A stretch of DNA of 64,000 nucleotides from Synechococcus sp. PROS-9-1 (GCF_014279775.1 NZ_CP047961.1:2170001-2234000), one strand, 5' to 3'. Positions 50,327 to 60,239 are shown, numbered from the stretch's first letter. Notes: generated by a model not told the origin, from the letters alone. Program-made: numbers and translations.

Positions 50327-52555
50327 ATGGCAGAGCCAAACACAACCATTCGCAGTCAATGTCCTTATTGCGGAGTGGGGTGTGGTTTGGACTTGCGACC
50401 ACCGGCAAAAAAAGGGGAAGCCGTCCGTCGAGATGCTGATGGAACTCCCATGTGGACAGCTAGAGGAGATCGACTGCATCCATCAAGTCTCGGCCAGGTT
50501 TGCATCAAGGGGGCCACAGTCGGAGAAACCCTGTCAAGGGGAAGACTGGATCAACCCCTTGGTCGAACCAGTCTTGATGACGACTTCCAACCGATCAGCT
50601 GGGATGAAGCTCTTGATCGCATCTCAAATCAAATCAAATCAAGTCTGAAATCCAAGGGACCAGACTCCATTGCAATGTATGGCTCCGGACAATTCCACAC
50701 TGAAGACTATTATTTGGCGCAAAAACTACTCAAAGGAGCGCTAGGAACTAACAACTTTGACGCTAATTCAAGACTCTGCATGAGTTCTGCTGTTGCGGGT
50801 TACACCCGCAGCTTGGGTTCAGATGGTCCCCCATGTAGCTATGAAGACCTAGACCACTGCACTGTGGCATTCCTGATCGGAACCAACACCGCTGAATGCC
50901 ATCCAGTGCTCTTTCAACGATTACTAAAACGCAAAAAGAAACATCCCGGCTCGGTCACCATCGTGGTGGTGGATCCGCGCCAAACCGATACAGCAAAGGC
51001 AGCTGACATTCACCTAGCAGTAGCTCCTGGGAGTGACCTTGCTCTGCTTCACGGCATCGCCCACCTGGTAATGCGTGAAAACGGACAAGATCCTACCTTT
51101 ATCGATGACTGCACAGACAACTACGACTCCTTTTTTGATGTCGTAGCCCGTTGGACGCCTAGACGAGTGGCCTTGTTTTGTGGCATTCCAGAAAAACGCC
51201 TACGAGAAGTCGCCCAACTTTTTCATCGCCGCGAAAAAGTCTTGAGCCTCTGGTCTATGGGAGTGAATCAACGGCGAGAAGGAACCGCAGTAGTGGGTGG
51301 AATCATCAATCTGCACTTATTAACAGGCCAAATTGGCAAAGAAGGAGCCGGACCCTTTTCTCTAACCGGACAACCCAACGCCATGGGAGGCAGAGAAGCC
51401 GGCGGACTCTCCCATCTTCTTCCTGGATATCGTCAAGTCACAAACCCAGCGCATCGAGCTGAAGTCGAGCAAACCTGGGGATTTCCTCAAGGGAAAATTG
51501 CACCCGAGCCTGGCCTAACGGCCTGGCAACAGGTGGAAGCGATGGAGCGAGGAGATCTTGATTTGTGGTGGGTTGCTGCGACCAACCCTCTCGTAAGCAT
51601 GCCAGATCTCGAGCGCGTTAAAGCAGCGATGAAGCGCTGCCCATTGGTCGTCGTTAGCGAAGCCTATACAGACTCCGAAACATCCCATTACGCCCATCTC
51701 CTTCTACCAGCCGCTCAATGGAGCGAAAAAGCCGGAACCATGACCAACTCTGAGCGAAGAGTGACTTACTGCCCTGCATTTAGGAATCCCCATCGAGAAA
51801 GCCGTGCTGATTGGGAGGTCTTTGCCGAGATCGGACGGCGACTTGGTTTCAAAGAACAATTCGCATACAACTCTGCAGCCGAGGTCTATACAGAATTCAC
51901 AGCACTAACGAAAAAGCGGTTGTGTGATGTTTCAGGGTTAAGTCATGACGTTCTGGCCAAAGAAGGACCACAACAATGGCCATTTCCACAAGACAGTTCA
52001 CCATCTCAAGATTCAAAACGGCTGTACACCAATCAGAAGTTTTCAACCGCGAATGGACGAGCACGGTTCTGTACCGACCAACCACGTGGTCTTGCAGAAC
52101 CACCCTGTGACACCTACCCACTGGTGCTCACCATTGGCCGATATCTGGGGCAGTGGCACACCATGACGCGCACCGCGAAGGTGAAGCGCTTAACAAAGAT
52201 GCACCCCGAACCCCTGCTTGAAATTCACCCAAAGGATGCCGATCAGTTCGCTGTTGAACATGGCGAACTCGCCGCCATCAGCTCACGTCGCGGACAACTC
52301 ACCGCTCGCGTGCTGGTCACAAACAAGATCCGAAAGGGCACGGTGTTTCTTCCCATGCATTGGGGCTTTACGCAAACTCAAGCCTGTGAGGTCAATGCGC
52401 TAATGCATGACCATGCTTGCCCCATTTCGAAACAACCTGAATTGAAGGCCAGTGCCGTCATCGTGGCCCCCGCTGTCTCCGTCATTAAACCCATCGAACA
52501 GCAAGGCAATCGCTTAAAAAGATTGCGACGCATGATCATCCCAGCATTTCGCTGA
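50327..52555 (+). CDS. narB: ferredoxin-nitrate reductase (assimilatory, NarB)
   Basis: NarB reduces nitrate to nitrite with electrons from ferredoxin, using a molybdenum bis-MGD cofactor and one [4Fe-4S] cluster. The 742-residue protein has the cluster motif CPYCGVGCGLD...VCIKG (about 9-60). The molybdopterin parts include YGSGQFHTEDYYLAQKL, NSRLCMSSAVAGYTRSLG (about 145) and GQPNAMGGREAGGLSHLLPG. Its end overlaps the convergent narM by 20 bases. Confidence 0.96.
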   Translation: MAEPNTTIRSQCPYCGVGCGLDLRPPAKKGEAVRRDADGTPMWTARGDRLHPSSLGQVCIKGATVGETLSRGRLDQPLGRTSLDDDFQPISWDEALDRISNQIKSSLKSKGPDSIAMYGSGQFHTEDYYLAQKLLKGALGTNNFDANSRLCMSSAVAGYTRSLGSDGPPCSYEDLDHCTVAFLIGTNTAECHPVLFQRLLKRKKKHPGSVTIVVVDPRQTDTAKAADIHLAVAPGSDLALLHGIAHLVMRENGQDPTFIDDCTDNYDSFFDVVARWTPRRVALFCGIPEKRLREVAQLFHRREKVLSLWSMGVNQRREGTAVVGGIINLHLLTGQIGKEGAGPFSLTGQPNAMGGREAGGLSHLLPGYRQVTNPAHRAEVEQTWGFPQGKIAPEPGLTAWQQVEAMERGDLDLWWVAATNPLVSMPDLERVKAAMKRCPLVVVSEAYTDSETSHYAHLLLPAAQWSEKAGTMTNSERRVTYCPAFRNPHRESRADWEVFAEIGRRLGFKEQFAYNSAAEVYTEFTALTKKRLCDVSGLSHDVLAKEGPQQWPFPQDSSPSQDSKRLYTNQKFSTANGRARFCTDQPRGLAEPPCDTYPLVLTIGRYLGQWHTMTRTAKVKRLTKMHPEPLLEIHPKDADQFAVEHGELAAISSRRGQLTARVLVTNKIRKGTVFLPMHWGFTQTQACEVNALMHDHACPISKQPELKASAVIVAPAVSVIKPIEQQGNRLKRLRRMIIPAFR

Positions 52556-52991
52556 ACGCAGCATCCAAATTGTGGTGATCATGGCCAGGACGCGCCAATT
52601 TACACAAAGCAAAACGCTCTAATTCAAACAAAGACGCCCATTGGCTAACACTAATCTCAATCGATTTCTTTCGAGCCGATTCCTTCACAATGCTGGGTAG
52701 CTCTCCCAACACTTGCCAAGGTTCATCCACCGCAATCGGCAAGTCTTTTGCCATCCCCTCTGCCATCAACCGAGTGAGCAGTCGCAAGTGCTCACGCAAT
52801 GCATTCAAAGCTGGCAACTCATCAGGCCAATCCACAAGCATTTGGCGCTGTTCCTGAGTGAGCTCAAGCCAATGGCTCAATTTTAGTTTGACACCGATGA
52901 GATCTAGTTTCCGGCGCACACAAAGAGGAATGCAACGCCAGTTCCCCACAAAATCCTTCTCAAATCCAAAGCAATGACTGGCTTGATTCAT
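52536..52991 (-). CDS. narM: nitrate reductase-associated protein (NarM-type)
   Basis: This family accompanies cyanobacterial narB and is needed for nitrate reductase activity by an unclear mechanism. About 151 residues from the ATG at 52991 (MNQASHCFGFEKDF): VGNWRCIPLCVRRKLDLIGVK is the family core, followed by LKLSHWLELTQEQRQMLVDW. A longer start at 53075 adds 28 residues without family support. It is convergent with narB, overlapping by 20 bases. Confidence 0.82.
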   Translation of the reverse strand: MNQASHCFGFEKDFVGNWRCIPLCVRRKLDLIGVKLKLSHWLELTQEQRQMLVDWPDELPALNALREHLRLLTRLMAEGMAKDLPIAVDEPWQVLGELPSIVKESARKKSIEISVSQWASLFELERFALCKLARPGHDHHNLDAAFSEMLG

Positions 52992-53102
52992 GCATTGAAC
53001 GACGCAAAATGTTCGCATTGAACCATTTGTAGACATCGCCCTCGAAATGGTTTCATTCGCAACCTCGAACTTCAACGTTCAAAGAGAAGATTTTGCGATC
53101 TT

Positions 53103-53276
53103 ATGGCCTCTTCGATGCGTTTAGCCATTTCACTTGGACTTCTGCTTGGCTCTCTTCACGGTTGGTATACCAGCGAAGCCAATGCACATGCAGGCACGCC
53201 CTACGGCATCAAGAATGTGAATTATCCTGGAGCTTTTGCTGCATTTGGTAGCGATTCACTCAACACGTTTCCATAG
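53103..53276 (+). CDS. small exported hypothetical protein
   Basis: A 57-residue protein beginning MASSMRLAISLGLLLGSLHG, a signal-peptide-like stretch, with possible cleavage after ANA or AHA (SEANAHAG). The short mature part, GTPYGIKNVNYPGAFAAFGS, is rich in Gly, Ala and aromatic residues. No family recognised. It sits between narM (divergent) and the 106-residue gene at 53304. Confidence 0.5.
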   Translation: MASSMRLAISLGLLLGSLHGWYTSEANAHAGTPYGIKNVNYPGAFAAFGSDSLNTFP

Positions 53277-53303
53277 TGAGAGTCTGAATTCTTCGATTTA
53301 GGC

Positions 53304-53624
53304 ATGAACTCTGGGGTCGTCTCTACAGGAAATCGCAGCCAAATCGCAATAGCGACGGGCTTTCTAGGAGCCTTCATTGTTGGCTCACTTGCGGTACAAA
53401 TGGTGCTCAGTCAAGGCGGGGTTGCGATCGACGGCACTAGACCCAATGCACAAGTGGAGCCAGTGATTGCTTCACCAGCCACCCTCTGGGCCGATATGGG
53501 ATCCCGCAGCGAGTTGGTTGAGCAACTTTCGTCATCAACGGCCACCAACGCATCGCCAAAAGCCGTAGTCGATCCAGTTGTGGGATCTGAGGCAACGCTT
53601 TGGTCTGCCTTAGGAAGCCGCTGA
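53304..53624 (+). CDS. membrane-anchored protein with two short repeats
   Basis: A 106-residue protein with one membrane segment ([21 protein letters not shown], about 15-35). After it the same 18-residue unit appears twice: [18 protein letters not shown] (about 51-68) and [18 protein letters not shown] (about 89-106). The last unit reaches the stop. Two bases later moaC begins, so it may share that operon. Function unknown. Confidence 0.6.
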   Translation: MNSGVVSTGNRSQIAIATGFLGAFIVGSLAVQMVLSQGGVAIDGTRPNAQVEPVIASPATLWADMGSRSELVEQLSSSTATNASPKAVVDPVVGSEATLWSALGSR

Positions 53625-53626
53625 AC

Positions 53627-54103
53627 ATGGAAGAAGGCCTCACTCACCTCAACACATCAGGGGAGGTTCACATGGTTGACGTGGGTGATCGCCGTCCAAC
53701 GAAACGCGAAGCAACCGCTAGGGGCTGCCTTCAAATGCAGCCAACCACGCTGGAACTGATCCGTTCCGGCAACACACCGAAAGGTGATCTCCTCGCTGTT
53801 GCGCGAGTCGCAGCCATACAGGCGGCGAAACGGACCTGGGAACTGATTCCCCTTTGCCACCAATTACCACTCAGTGGTGTGGAGGTCACGATTGAACCGG
53901 ATTCCTCCCTACCGGGACTCATCCTGTGTTGCCGGTGCCGCACAACAAACAACACGGGTGTGGAGATGGAATCCATGACAGCAGTGTCCATTGGATTACT
54001 CACGCTTTACGACATGCTCAAGTCCATTGATCCAGGGATGACCTTGGGTCAGATCGCTCTCACCCATAAAGATGGAGGTCGCAACGGTGCCTGGTCCCGT
54101 TGA
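53627..54103 (+). CDS. moaC: cyclic pyranopterin monophosphate synthase MoaC
   Basis: MoaC finishes the conversion of the MoaA product to cPMP. About 158 residues from the ATG at 53627 ([20 protein letters not shown]). Marks are [38 protein letters not shown] (KRTxxLIPLCHPLxL, about 66-85) and [20 protein letters not shown]. It overlaps moeA by 32 bases. Confidence 0.94.
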   Translation: MEEGLTHLNTSGEVHMVDVGDRRPTKREATARGCLQMQPTTLELIRSGNTPKGDLLAVARVAAIQAAKRTWELIPLCHQLPLSGVEVTIEPDSSLPGLILCCRCRTTNNTGVEMESMTAVSIGLLTLYDMLKSIDPGMTLGQIALTHKDGGRNGAWSR

Positions 54104-55346
54104 GCCCTATGGACGCGAAGGATTACCTCTTAGCGAAGCCAGACATCGTCTTCTTGCAGACATCAGCCCAATCAATGCGTTAGATAATTTGCCTCTTGAT
54201 GAGGCGCTTGGGCGCGTCAATGCCAAGTCAATCAACGCTCCTGTCTCGATCCCAGGGTTCCGAGCCTCAATCATGGATGGGTACGCCTTAGGGCAACACC
54301 ATCAACCGAGAGTCGGTCAACAATGGACCCTTCAAGGTCGATCAGCTCCTGGCTCTCCATTTGATCGGGTCTTAAACGCTGGTGAAGCCATCCGTATCTT
54401 GACCGGAGCCCCCCTCCCAGAAGGAGCAGGCTGGGTCTTGCCACAGGAATGTGTGGAGACCAGCCAAACGCAACTGACCTTGGCTGCTGAAGTCTCGGAT
54501 CAACCCTGGATCCGAGCCGAAGATGAAGAATGCAAAGCCGGGGATCGATTGATAAATCATGGCCAGCGCTTAACGCCTTCCCAGCTAGGACGCCTAGCAG
54601 GTTGCGGTGTAGCCACGCTTGAGGTCCATCGCAAACCTCGCATTGGCCTCCTGATCAGCGGTGATGAGCTCGTGCCAGCCGGGCTAGAGCGACGAGCAGG
54701 AGCCATATGGGAAAGCAATAGCACCCTGCTTGAGGCGATCTTGAACAGCCTCCACCAGGTAGTGCATACAAAATGCGTGGTTCCCGATCAACCAGAAGAA
54801 TTGCGGCGAGCCTTAGCTGAACTCAGCAAAACCTGTGATGTTGTGGTGAGCACAGGAGGGATTTCAGCAGGAGAAAGTGACTGGATCCGAGCGCTTGTGA
54901 ACGAATTAGGGCAAGTGAGTTTCTGGAAACTGTTTCTGAAGCCGGGACGCCCCTTTGCCTTCGGCCACATCAAAAACCAGGAAGGGACCGTGCCTTTCTT
55001 TGGCCTCCCGGGAAACCCTGTTGCTGCAGCGATCACAGCCCTACAACTGCTCTGGCCAGCCTTACAGATCTTGGAGGGTCAACAGGAGCCTGAGTACTTT
55101 CCACGCATCAAAGTCAAGCTGGCCAACGCTTTGGCTCGTCGGCCAGGACGACCCGAACTAGCCCGCGCTCGCTTGGAGGTCAATGCCAACGGAGAGCTCA
55201 TGGCTCGGGTGAGCGATTCGCAAGCCTCATCCCGCATTGGCTCCCTGGTTCAGAGCGATCTATTGCTGGAAATTCCCGCAGAGACAGGAGGGTTAAAAGC
55301 CGGTGAGAGTCTTTGGGCGCAACTCATACGATCCCGCCTCCTCTAA
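54072..55346 (+). CDS. moeA: molybdopterin molybdenumtransferase MoeA
   Basis: MoeA inserts molybdenum into molybdopterin. The 424-residue protein shows [15 protein letters not shown] (about 58-72), [23 protein letters not shown] and the MogA-like core [15 protein letters not shown] (about 258-272), then [19 protein letters not shown]. The start at 54072 overlaps moaC; a GTG at 54087 would shorten it by 5 codons. Confidence 0.92.
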   Translation: MEVATVPGPVEPYGREGLPLSEARHRLLADISPINALDNLPLDEALGRVNAKSINAPVSIPGFRASIMDGYALGQHHQPRVGQQWTLQGRSAPGSPFDRVLNAGEAIRILTGAPLPEGAGWVLPQECVETSQTQLTLAAEVSDQPWIRAEDEECKAGDRLINHGQRLTPSQLGRLAGCGVATLEVHRKPRIGLLISGDELVPAGLERRAGAIWESNSTLLEAILNSLHQVVHTKCVVPDQPEELRRALAELSKTCDVVVSTGGISAGESDWIRALVNELGQVSFWKLFLKPGRPFAFGHIKNQEGTVPFFGLPGNPVAAAITALQLLWPALQILEGQQEPEYFPRIKVKLANALARRPGRPELARARLEVNANGELMARVSDSQASSRIGSLVQSDLLLEIPAETGGLKAGESLWAQLIRSRLL

Positions 55347-55354
55347 GAAGACAA

Positions 55355-55792
55355 TCAAAGTGGCGTATTTCCGCTAACCCACGAGCCTTGTCCGTTCCTC
55401 CACTCTTTTTTCCAGAAAGGGGCCTGATGCTTGATCGCTTCCAGCAATGACATGCAACAACGTTGCGCAGGGCCACGGCGATCAGCTTCAACAGCCACAA
55501 GCACGATCACCTCAGTCGGCAACAAGCGTCCAACCCGATGCATCACAAGTGCTCGCGTAGCACCTTGAGCCATCAACAACCTTTCCGCATCCTGACGGAT
55601 CAGACCCTCGCACAGCCCTGAATAGTGCGTGAGCTCTAGAGCTTCAAGAGAACTCCCATTTTCAGCAGCAGGCCGAACACGTCCAATGAATGAAGCTGAA
55701 GCAGCAGCATTCGATGACCAATCAGACAACTGAACCCAAGGATCAAAAGAATGGCGGTGAATCTCAACTATTAAATCTGGCTTTCGTGTCAT
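55355..55792 (-). CDS. moaE: molybdopterin synthase catalytic subunit MoaE
   Basis: MoaE, with thiocarboxylated MoaD, adds the dithiolene sulfurs. About 145 residues from the ATG at 55792 (MTRKPDLIVEIHRHSF); an earlier ATG at 55837 overlaps moaD. Marks are FIGRVRPAAENGSSLEALEL, ALVMHRVGRLLPTEVIVLVA (VxHRxGxLxxGE-type) and HQAPFWKKEW with the catalytic Lys. It lies 4 bases after moaD. Confidence 0.9.
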   Translation of the reverse strand: MTRKPDLIVEIHRHSFDPWVQLSDWSSNAAASASFIGRVRPAAENGSSLEALELTHYSGLCEGLIRQDAERLLMAQGATRALVMHRVGRLLPTEVIVLVAVEADRRGPAQRCCMSLLEAIKHQAPFWKKEWRNGQGSWVSGNTPL

Positions 55793-55796
55793 CGCT

Positions 55797-56060
55797 TCAA
55801 CCACCAGTAAAGGGTGGGAGAAATGCAACTTCATCACCTATTTGAACAGGCGTAAGTGGACTCACCAACTGCTGATTGATTGCAATCTGAACGGATAATG
55901 GACGAGGCCCAAGCTCCAATTGATGCCAAATATCTTCAGCCGTCACAACATCTTTATCAGGAATAAAGATGCACTGTTCGTCCCAACCAGCTTGATCACG
56001 AAGCGAAGCGAACAACAACACCTGAAGAGTTCTGTCAGAAGATTTCGTCATAGCGATCAA
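55797..56060 (-). CDS. moaD: molybdopterin synthase sulfur carrier subunit MoaD
   Basis: MoaD is a ubiquitin-like carrier that delivers sulfur to MoaE. The 87-residue protein ends in the required Gly-Gly (PPFTGG), and IGDEVAFLPPFTGG is the family C-terminus. LQVLLFASLRDQAGWDEQCI is the N-terminal strand pair. It is adjacent to moaE, with moaB divergent. Confidence 0.92.
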   Translation of the reverse strand: MIAMTKSSDRTLQVLLFASLRDQAGWDEQCIFIPDKDVVTAEDIWHQLELGPRPLSVQIAINQQLVSPLTPVQIGDEVAFLPPFTGG

Positions 56061-56104
56061 CTACAAGCTCAGCTTCGTTCTAGCGTTATCTAACCCTCGC
56101 GATC

Positions 56105-56641
56105 TTGGAGCTGGCTCTTTCAATTGCTGTCCTCACCATTTCCGACCGACGCACCAGAGCGGAAGACACCAGCGGTGATGCACTGGAACAACGCCTCACG
56201 GCCGCAGGCCATCAACTCAGTGATCGACGGATCTGCCCTGATGATCGCTACCAGATCCGCTCAGAACTCAGTCAGTGGATTGCCAATCCAACCGTTGATG
56301 TTGTGATCACAAGCGGCGGAACAGGCCTGACCGGCCGAGACGGAACCCCAGAAGCGATCGCCCCTTTGTTGGACAAAACCATCGACGGTTTTGGTGAACT
56401 CTTCCGCGTTCTTTCCTACGAGAGCATTGGGACCAGCACGTTACAAAGTCGATGCTTAGCAGGCGTCGCCAACGGAACCATCATCTTCGTGCTTCCAGGT
56501 TCTTTAGATGCCGTTCAAACAGCTTGGGACCGACTGATCTCCAGCCAATTAGACGCGAACACGCGTCCTTGCAATCTCGTACAACTTCTGCCTCGACTAC
56601 GAGAAGCATCCTGGAGAGCCCCAGTGAATTCTGATCTGTAA
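56105..56641 (+). CDS. moaB: molybdenum cofactor biosynthesis protein MoaB (MogA-like)
   Basis: MoaB/MogA binds molybdopterin and adenylates it for metal insertion. The 178-residue protein has the fold marks [20 protein letters not shown] (about 9-28), [20 protein letters not shown] (about 65-84) and [20 protein letters not shown]. The start is a TTG at 56105, and the gene is divergent from moaD by 44 bases. Confidence 0.88.
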   Translation: MELALSIAVLTISDRRTRAEDTSGDALEQRLTAAGHQLSDRRICPDDRYQIRSELSQWIANPTVDVVITSGGTGLTGRDGTPEAIAPLLDKTIDGFGELFRVLSYESIGTSTLQSRCLAGVANGTIIFVLPGSLDAVQTAWDRLISSQLDANTRPCNLVQLLPRLREASWRAPVNSDL

Positions 56642-56720
56642 ATCCAGATCTGTGAATCCTGATTCAGTCGTTGGGACACCTCAAAGCTCTACGTCGTCTC
56701 TGCTTCCAAAGGCACAGAAT

Positions 56721-57494
56721 TTAAAATGGAATCGGCATGGTGACCGCTGCAGGCTCAGGGGCACAAGCATCAACTTGATGATTGACCACGTCTCCCACAA
56801 CAACGATCGAAGGGGAGGCAAATTGTTCAGTCCGAGTAGCGGCTGCCACTTCACGTAAGGGTGCCTTCAAGCAACGCTGACCAGCGACTGTGCCCTGCTG
56901 AATGACAGCGACAGGGGTACTTCCATCAAGACCACCAGCCATCAATTCCTCGGCAATTCGCGGCAAATTATGCAAACCCATATAAATCACTAAACCATCA
57001 CTCGCGGTGGCAAGAGCTTGCCAATTCACGGACGGTCGACGCTTGTCGATCTCCTCATGACCCGTCACGAAGGTGACCGATGAGCCTGCTCGTCGATGCG
57101 TCACCGGTATTCCGGCATAGGCCGGAGCCGCAATTCCTGCCGTCACGCCCGGCACGACCTCAACAGCAATGCCATGGGAAACCAGATGGGCTGCTTCCTC
57201 TCCACCACGACCAAACAGGAAGGGATCGCCGCCTTTTAAGCGGACCACCGTTTGATGGCGCTGACCCAAGGCAACAAGAACTGAATTGGTACTGGGCTGA
57301 GGCACGGAATGGTGTCCGCGACGCTTACCGACAAAGTGCCGTTCACATGAGTCTGGGACGAGATTAAGCACCTCACTTGGCACTAGGGAGTCGTAGACGA
57401 GGGCATCACAACATTGCAGTAGACGATGAGCCTTCAAGGTGAGCAGGTCGGGATCTCCTGGTCCAGCTCCTACGAGATACACAGTTCCCGTCAT
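56721..57494 (-). CDS. cobA: uroporphyrinogen-III C-methyltransferase (SUMT)
   Basis: SUMT makes precorrin-2, the branch to siroheme, needed by nitrite reductase, and to cobalamin. About 257 residues from the ATG at 57494 (MTGTVYLVGAGPGDPDLLTL); VGAGPGDPDLLTLKA, RLKGGDPFLFGRGGEEA, EVVPGVTAGIAAPAYAGIPV and THRR match the family. Placement next to nirA and a chelatase-like gene supports siroheme supply. Confidence 0.92.
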   Translation of the reverse strand: MTGTVYLVGAGPGDPDLLTLKAHRLLQCCDALVYDSLVPSEVLNLVPDSCERHFVGKRRGHHSVPQPSTNSVLVALGQRHQTVVRLKGGDPFLFGRGGEEAAHLVSHGIAVEVVPGVTAGIAAPAYAGIPVTHRRAGSSVTFVTGHEEIDKRRPSVNWQALATASDGLVIYMGLHNLPRIAEELMAGGLDGSTPVAVIQQGTVAGQRCLKAPLREVAAATRTEQFASPSIVVVGDVVNHQVDACAPEPAAVTMPIPF

Positions 57495-57505
57495 GGTCGA
57501 GTCAG

Positions 57506-58192
57506 TCACGGCAATAGGGCAAGACAATGAATAAGTCCCTGCCGAAGCTGGGGATCTTCAAGGAGGGATGGCAAACCACCAGCCTGACGCAACGCCTCAG
57601 ACATCCGATTAGGCGCCAAGGAAAGAGGTAATGGAACCACGTTGGGATGGTCATTAGCAAACTGGTCCCAGGCATCAAACGGAACCACAGGCAAATCAAA
57701 GCGACGCTGAATTGAAGCGAGGAAACGATCTGAAATCCCTGGCCTCAATGGATGATGAACCAACGCCAGAGAAGGATGCTTCGCAGCAACATCCTCAATC
57801 CAACGCGACATCAGAACCCACCAACAATCCCAGGCGCCCAGAAAAGGAAGCGACTTCACCACAACACCCTCAGCCTTCAACCGATTACGAATCAGCGGGA
57901 CGTCACTGCGTGCATGACTGCCAGGGAGCAAGAGCAAAGGCACAAGCCACTGGCTGCCGCACTGCACTGGAGACGGATGCTCGGCAGTCAGCACTTCCAA
58001 TTCAACTGGGGCCGCTCGGCGCTCAGCGACAGCCACCACAATTTGCTGCAAACAAGGTGGTACCAATCCACCTGAACGTCCATGGATCACAAGACGAAGG
58101 GCTGTTGCGCCACTTAATTCGCCACGTTTACGTAACAACGGCCACGGATCTGAAGCCCCTTGAGCTGATGTAGTCAGGTGGTTTCCATTCAT
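57506..58192 (-). CDS. CbiX/SirB-like chelatase-family protein
   Basis: About 228 residues. The segment WLVPLLLLPGSHARSDVPLI (about 83-102) is that of CbiX/SirB-type sirohydrochlorin chelatases, with the metal-binding His in GSHARSD, and LVIHGRSGG early on (about 34-42) fits the first His site. It likely inserts iron into sirohydrochlorin for siroheme, completing the work of cobA downstream. The identity is by family resemblance only. The start at 58192 follows MNGNHLTTSAQ. Confidence 0.72.
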   Translation of the reverse strand: MNGNHLTTSAQGASDPWPLLRKRGELSGATALRLVIHGRSGGLVPPCLQQIVVAVAERRAAPVELEVLTAEHPSPVQCGSQWLVPLLLLPGSHARSDVPLIRNRLKAEGVVVKSLPFLGAWDCWWVLMSRWIEDVAAKHPSLALVHHPLRPGISDRFLASIQRRFDLPVVPFDAWDQFANDHPNVVPLPLSLAPNRMSEALRQAGGLPSLLEDPQLRQGLIHCLALLP

Positions 58193-58198
58193 GCATGC

Positions 58199-58378
58199 AT
58201 GACTAACTACCGCAGAAGGCATTCTCGCGCTCCCATGCAGTCAACCGCTCGCAGCAATCGAGCACCGCAGCGATTCAAGAATGATTTTGATCGCGATTTA
58301 GCGGCCATGGCAAGGGTTTGGTCCATGCTCCGCCATGGTGCCGTTCGCTGGATCGGAGAAATAGGTCGCCAATACTGA
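58199..58378 (+). CDS. small basic hypothetical protein
   Basis: A 59-residue, Arg-rich protein from the ATG at 58199; an internal ATG at 58235 (MQSTARSNRAPQRF) gives 47 residues. The C-terminal part, DFDRDLAAMARVWSMLRHGA, is an amphipathic helix. No family recognised. It is divergent from the CbiX-like gene by 6 bases and precedes the nirA control region. Confidence 0.5.
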   Translation: MTNYRRRHSRAPMQSTARSNRAPQRFKNDFDRDLAAMARVWSMLRHGAVRWIGEIGRQY

Positions 58379-58435
58379 TTCAATTCTCTGCCGTTGTGAA
58401 CAGATCAATCGAGCCAGAAATCAGGGAACTTCCTT

Positions 58436-58521
58436 GTATCGAATTAGACAAAATTCCGAGCTTGTTGTCACCATTTTGGTTCGATCGGATACCGAAACAT
58501 CACCCCACAGATCGCTATAAA
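58436..58521 (+). promoter_or_regulatory. candidate NtcA-regulated promoter of nirA
   Basis: GTT-CGATCGGA-TAC (58479-58492, one mismatch from GTA-N8-TAC) is followed after exactly 23 bases by TATAAA (58516-58521), close to the TANNNT -10 used at NtcA-activated promoters. A second candidate, GTA-TCGAATTA-GAC (58436-58449), lies 43 bases upstream. The nirA start is about 80 bases beyond. Confidence 0.6.
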
Positions 58522-58602
58522 CCTTTTCTCAGCACGCATACCTCTCTCTGATGTGCTGGAAATCTCGCTAATCGACGAATTCCCGTACCAGACATCAGCG
58601 CT

Positions 58603-60144
58603 ATGAGCATTCAAATGCCCACAAGACCATTCCTAGAAAACAAGAAGCTCAATAAAATTGAGCAAAATAAAGCTGCAAAGGACGGATTACTTGTAGGTGA
58701 TGAAATTGAAGAATTTGCAAGAATTGGCTGGGAAGAAGTTGATGAAACCGATCTTCAACTTCGCCTAAAATGGTACGGAATGTTCTGGCGCCCAAAAACC
58801 CCAGGCAAGTTCATGCTTCGCTTGCGGGTACCGAATGGGGTCATCAACCACCAACAACTCCGTGTTGTCGCCTCAATCGTTGAGCGCTACGGAGACAACG
58901 GAAGCTGCGACATCACAACACGCCAAAACTTACAACTTCGCGGCGTGCTACTGGATGATTTGCCAGACATTCTCAAACGGCTAAAGGATGCTGGACTGAG
59001 CTCCATCCAATCGGGTTTTGACAATCCTAGGAATGTAACTGGAAATCCCCTTGCAGGAATTGATCCGAACGAAATTATCGATACACGGCCATTCACCACC
59101 GAGCTTCAAAACTTTCTCACCAACCACTGCGAAGGTAATCCAGAGTTTTCGAACCTTCCACGCAAATGGAATACAGCTGTAGCTGGAGCAAAAGATAACT
59201 TTCTACTTCACAACGACATCGTCTTTCATCCGGTTGAACGAGATGGTGTTTTGGGTTTCGGTGTATGGATCGGTGGAATCCTCTCTTCACAGATGAATGC
59301 TTATGCCATCCCCCTGAATGCCTGGGTGAAGCAGGATGAAATTTGCAAAATGACCGATTGCGTCATTCGCCTTTGGCGTGACAACGGCGAGCGTGACAAA
59401 CGCCCCAAAGGCCGCTTCCGCATGTATCTCGACCAACTAGGTGTTGACACTTTTAGGAGCAAAGTGGAAGGCCTCTTTGGTCCTCTCATAGAGGATCCAG
59501 GATCAGTTTTTAATTCCACACCACGTTCTCACTACGGAATCCACCCACAAAAAAATGCAGGTGAGTTTTTCGCAGGGCTCCACGTAAGCGTTGGACGACT
59601 TACAGCAACCGACCTTCACGATTTAGCCACTGCAAGCTTGGATTACGGAACTGGCGAAATTCGCCTAACTGAAGACCAGAACGTGATCATCGTGGGACTT
59701 TCAACAACCAATCTGGATCGCTTCAAAGCAGATCCATTGTTGCAACGCTTCCCTCTTAAACCAGGTGCCATTGCAGCTGGAACAGTCTCCTGCACAGGGA
59801 ATACCTACTGCAGTTTTGGTCTAACCAACACGAAAGACCAAGCCATTGCAGCTGCAAAAAAACTTGATGCAGATCTCGAATTACCCGAAGAGCTCAAGAT
59901 CCATTGGACGGGTTGCCCTAATACCTGTGGCCAAGCCTTCATGGGTGCGATCGGCCTAACGGGCACCAAAGCTAAAAACAGTCAGGGCGAAATGGGTGAG
60001 GCCTACACCCTGAGCATCGGAGGATCTCAGGGTGAAAACCCGCAGATCGGCGAAGTGCAGCACAAAGCAATTCCCGCAGAAGACATTCAAAACGTTCTTC
60101 GACAGGTACTCATCGAACAATTCGGTGCAAAGCCTCGGGCTTAA
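58603..60144 (+). CDS. nirA: ferredoxin-nitrite reductase
   Basis: NirA reduces nitrite to ammonium with six electrons from ferredoxin, using siroheme and a [4Fe-4S] cluster. The 513-residue protein has two NiR/SiR half-domains: GDNGSCDITTRQNLQLRGV (about 96-114), then the cluster cysteines in CTGNTYCSFGLTNTK (about 397) and WTGCPNTCGQAFMG (about 440), where the C-x5-C and C-x3-C pattern holds the cluster and siroheme. The length is that of cyanobacterial NirA. Confidence 0.96.
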   Translation: MSIQMPTRPFLENKKLNKIEQNKAAKDGLLVGDEIEEFARIGWEEVDETDLQLRLKWYGMFWRPKTPGKFMLRLRVPNGVINHQQLRVVASIVERYGDNGSCDITTRQNLQLRGVLLDDLPDILKRLKDAGLSSIQSGFDNPRNVTGNPLAGIDPNEIIDTRPFTTELQNFLTNHCEGNPEFSNLPRKWNTAVAGAKDNFLLHNDIVFHPVERDGVLGFGVWIGGILSSQMNAYAIPLNAWVKQDEICKMTDCVIRLWRDNGERDKRPKGRFRMYLDQLGVDTFRSKVEGLFGPLIEDPGSVFNSTPRSHYGIHPQKNAGEFFAGLHVSVGRLTATDLHDLATASLDYGTGEIRLTEDQNVIIVGLSTTNLDRFKADPLLQRFPLKPGAIAAGTVSCTGNTYCSFGLTNTKDQAIAAAKKLDADLELPEELKIHWTGCPNTCGQAFMGAIGLTGTKAKNSQGEMGEAYTLSIGGSQGENPQIGEVQHKAIPAEDIQNVLRQVLIEQFGAKPRA

Positions 60145-60239
60145 GCGAACCGAATTAGGCCTACGACGTTAAACCGTGGCGCTTTGTTTTGAAGCCATGG
60201 TGCAACGTCTCTAAAAGTCAAACATTTACTCATTTCTCA

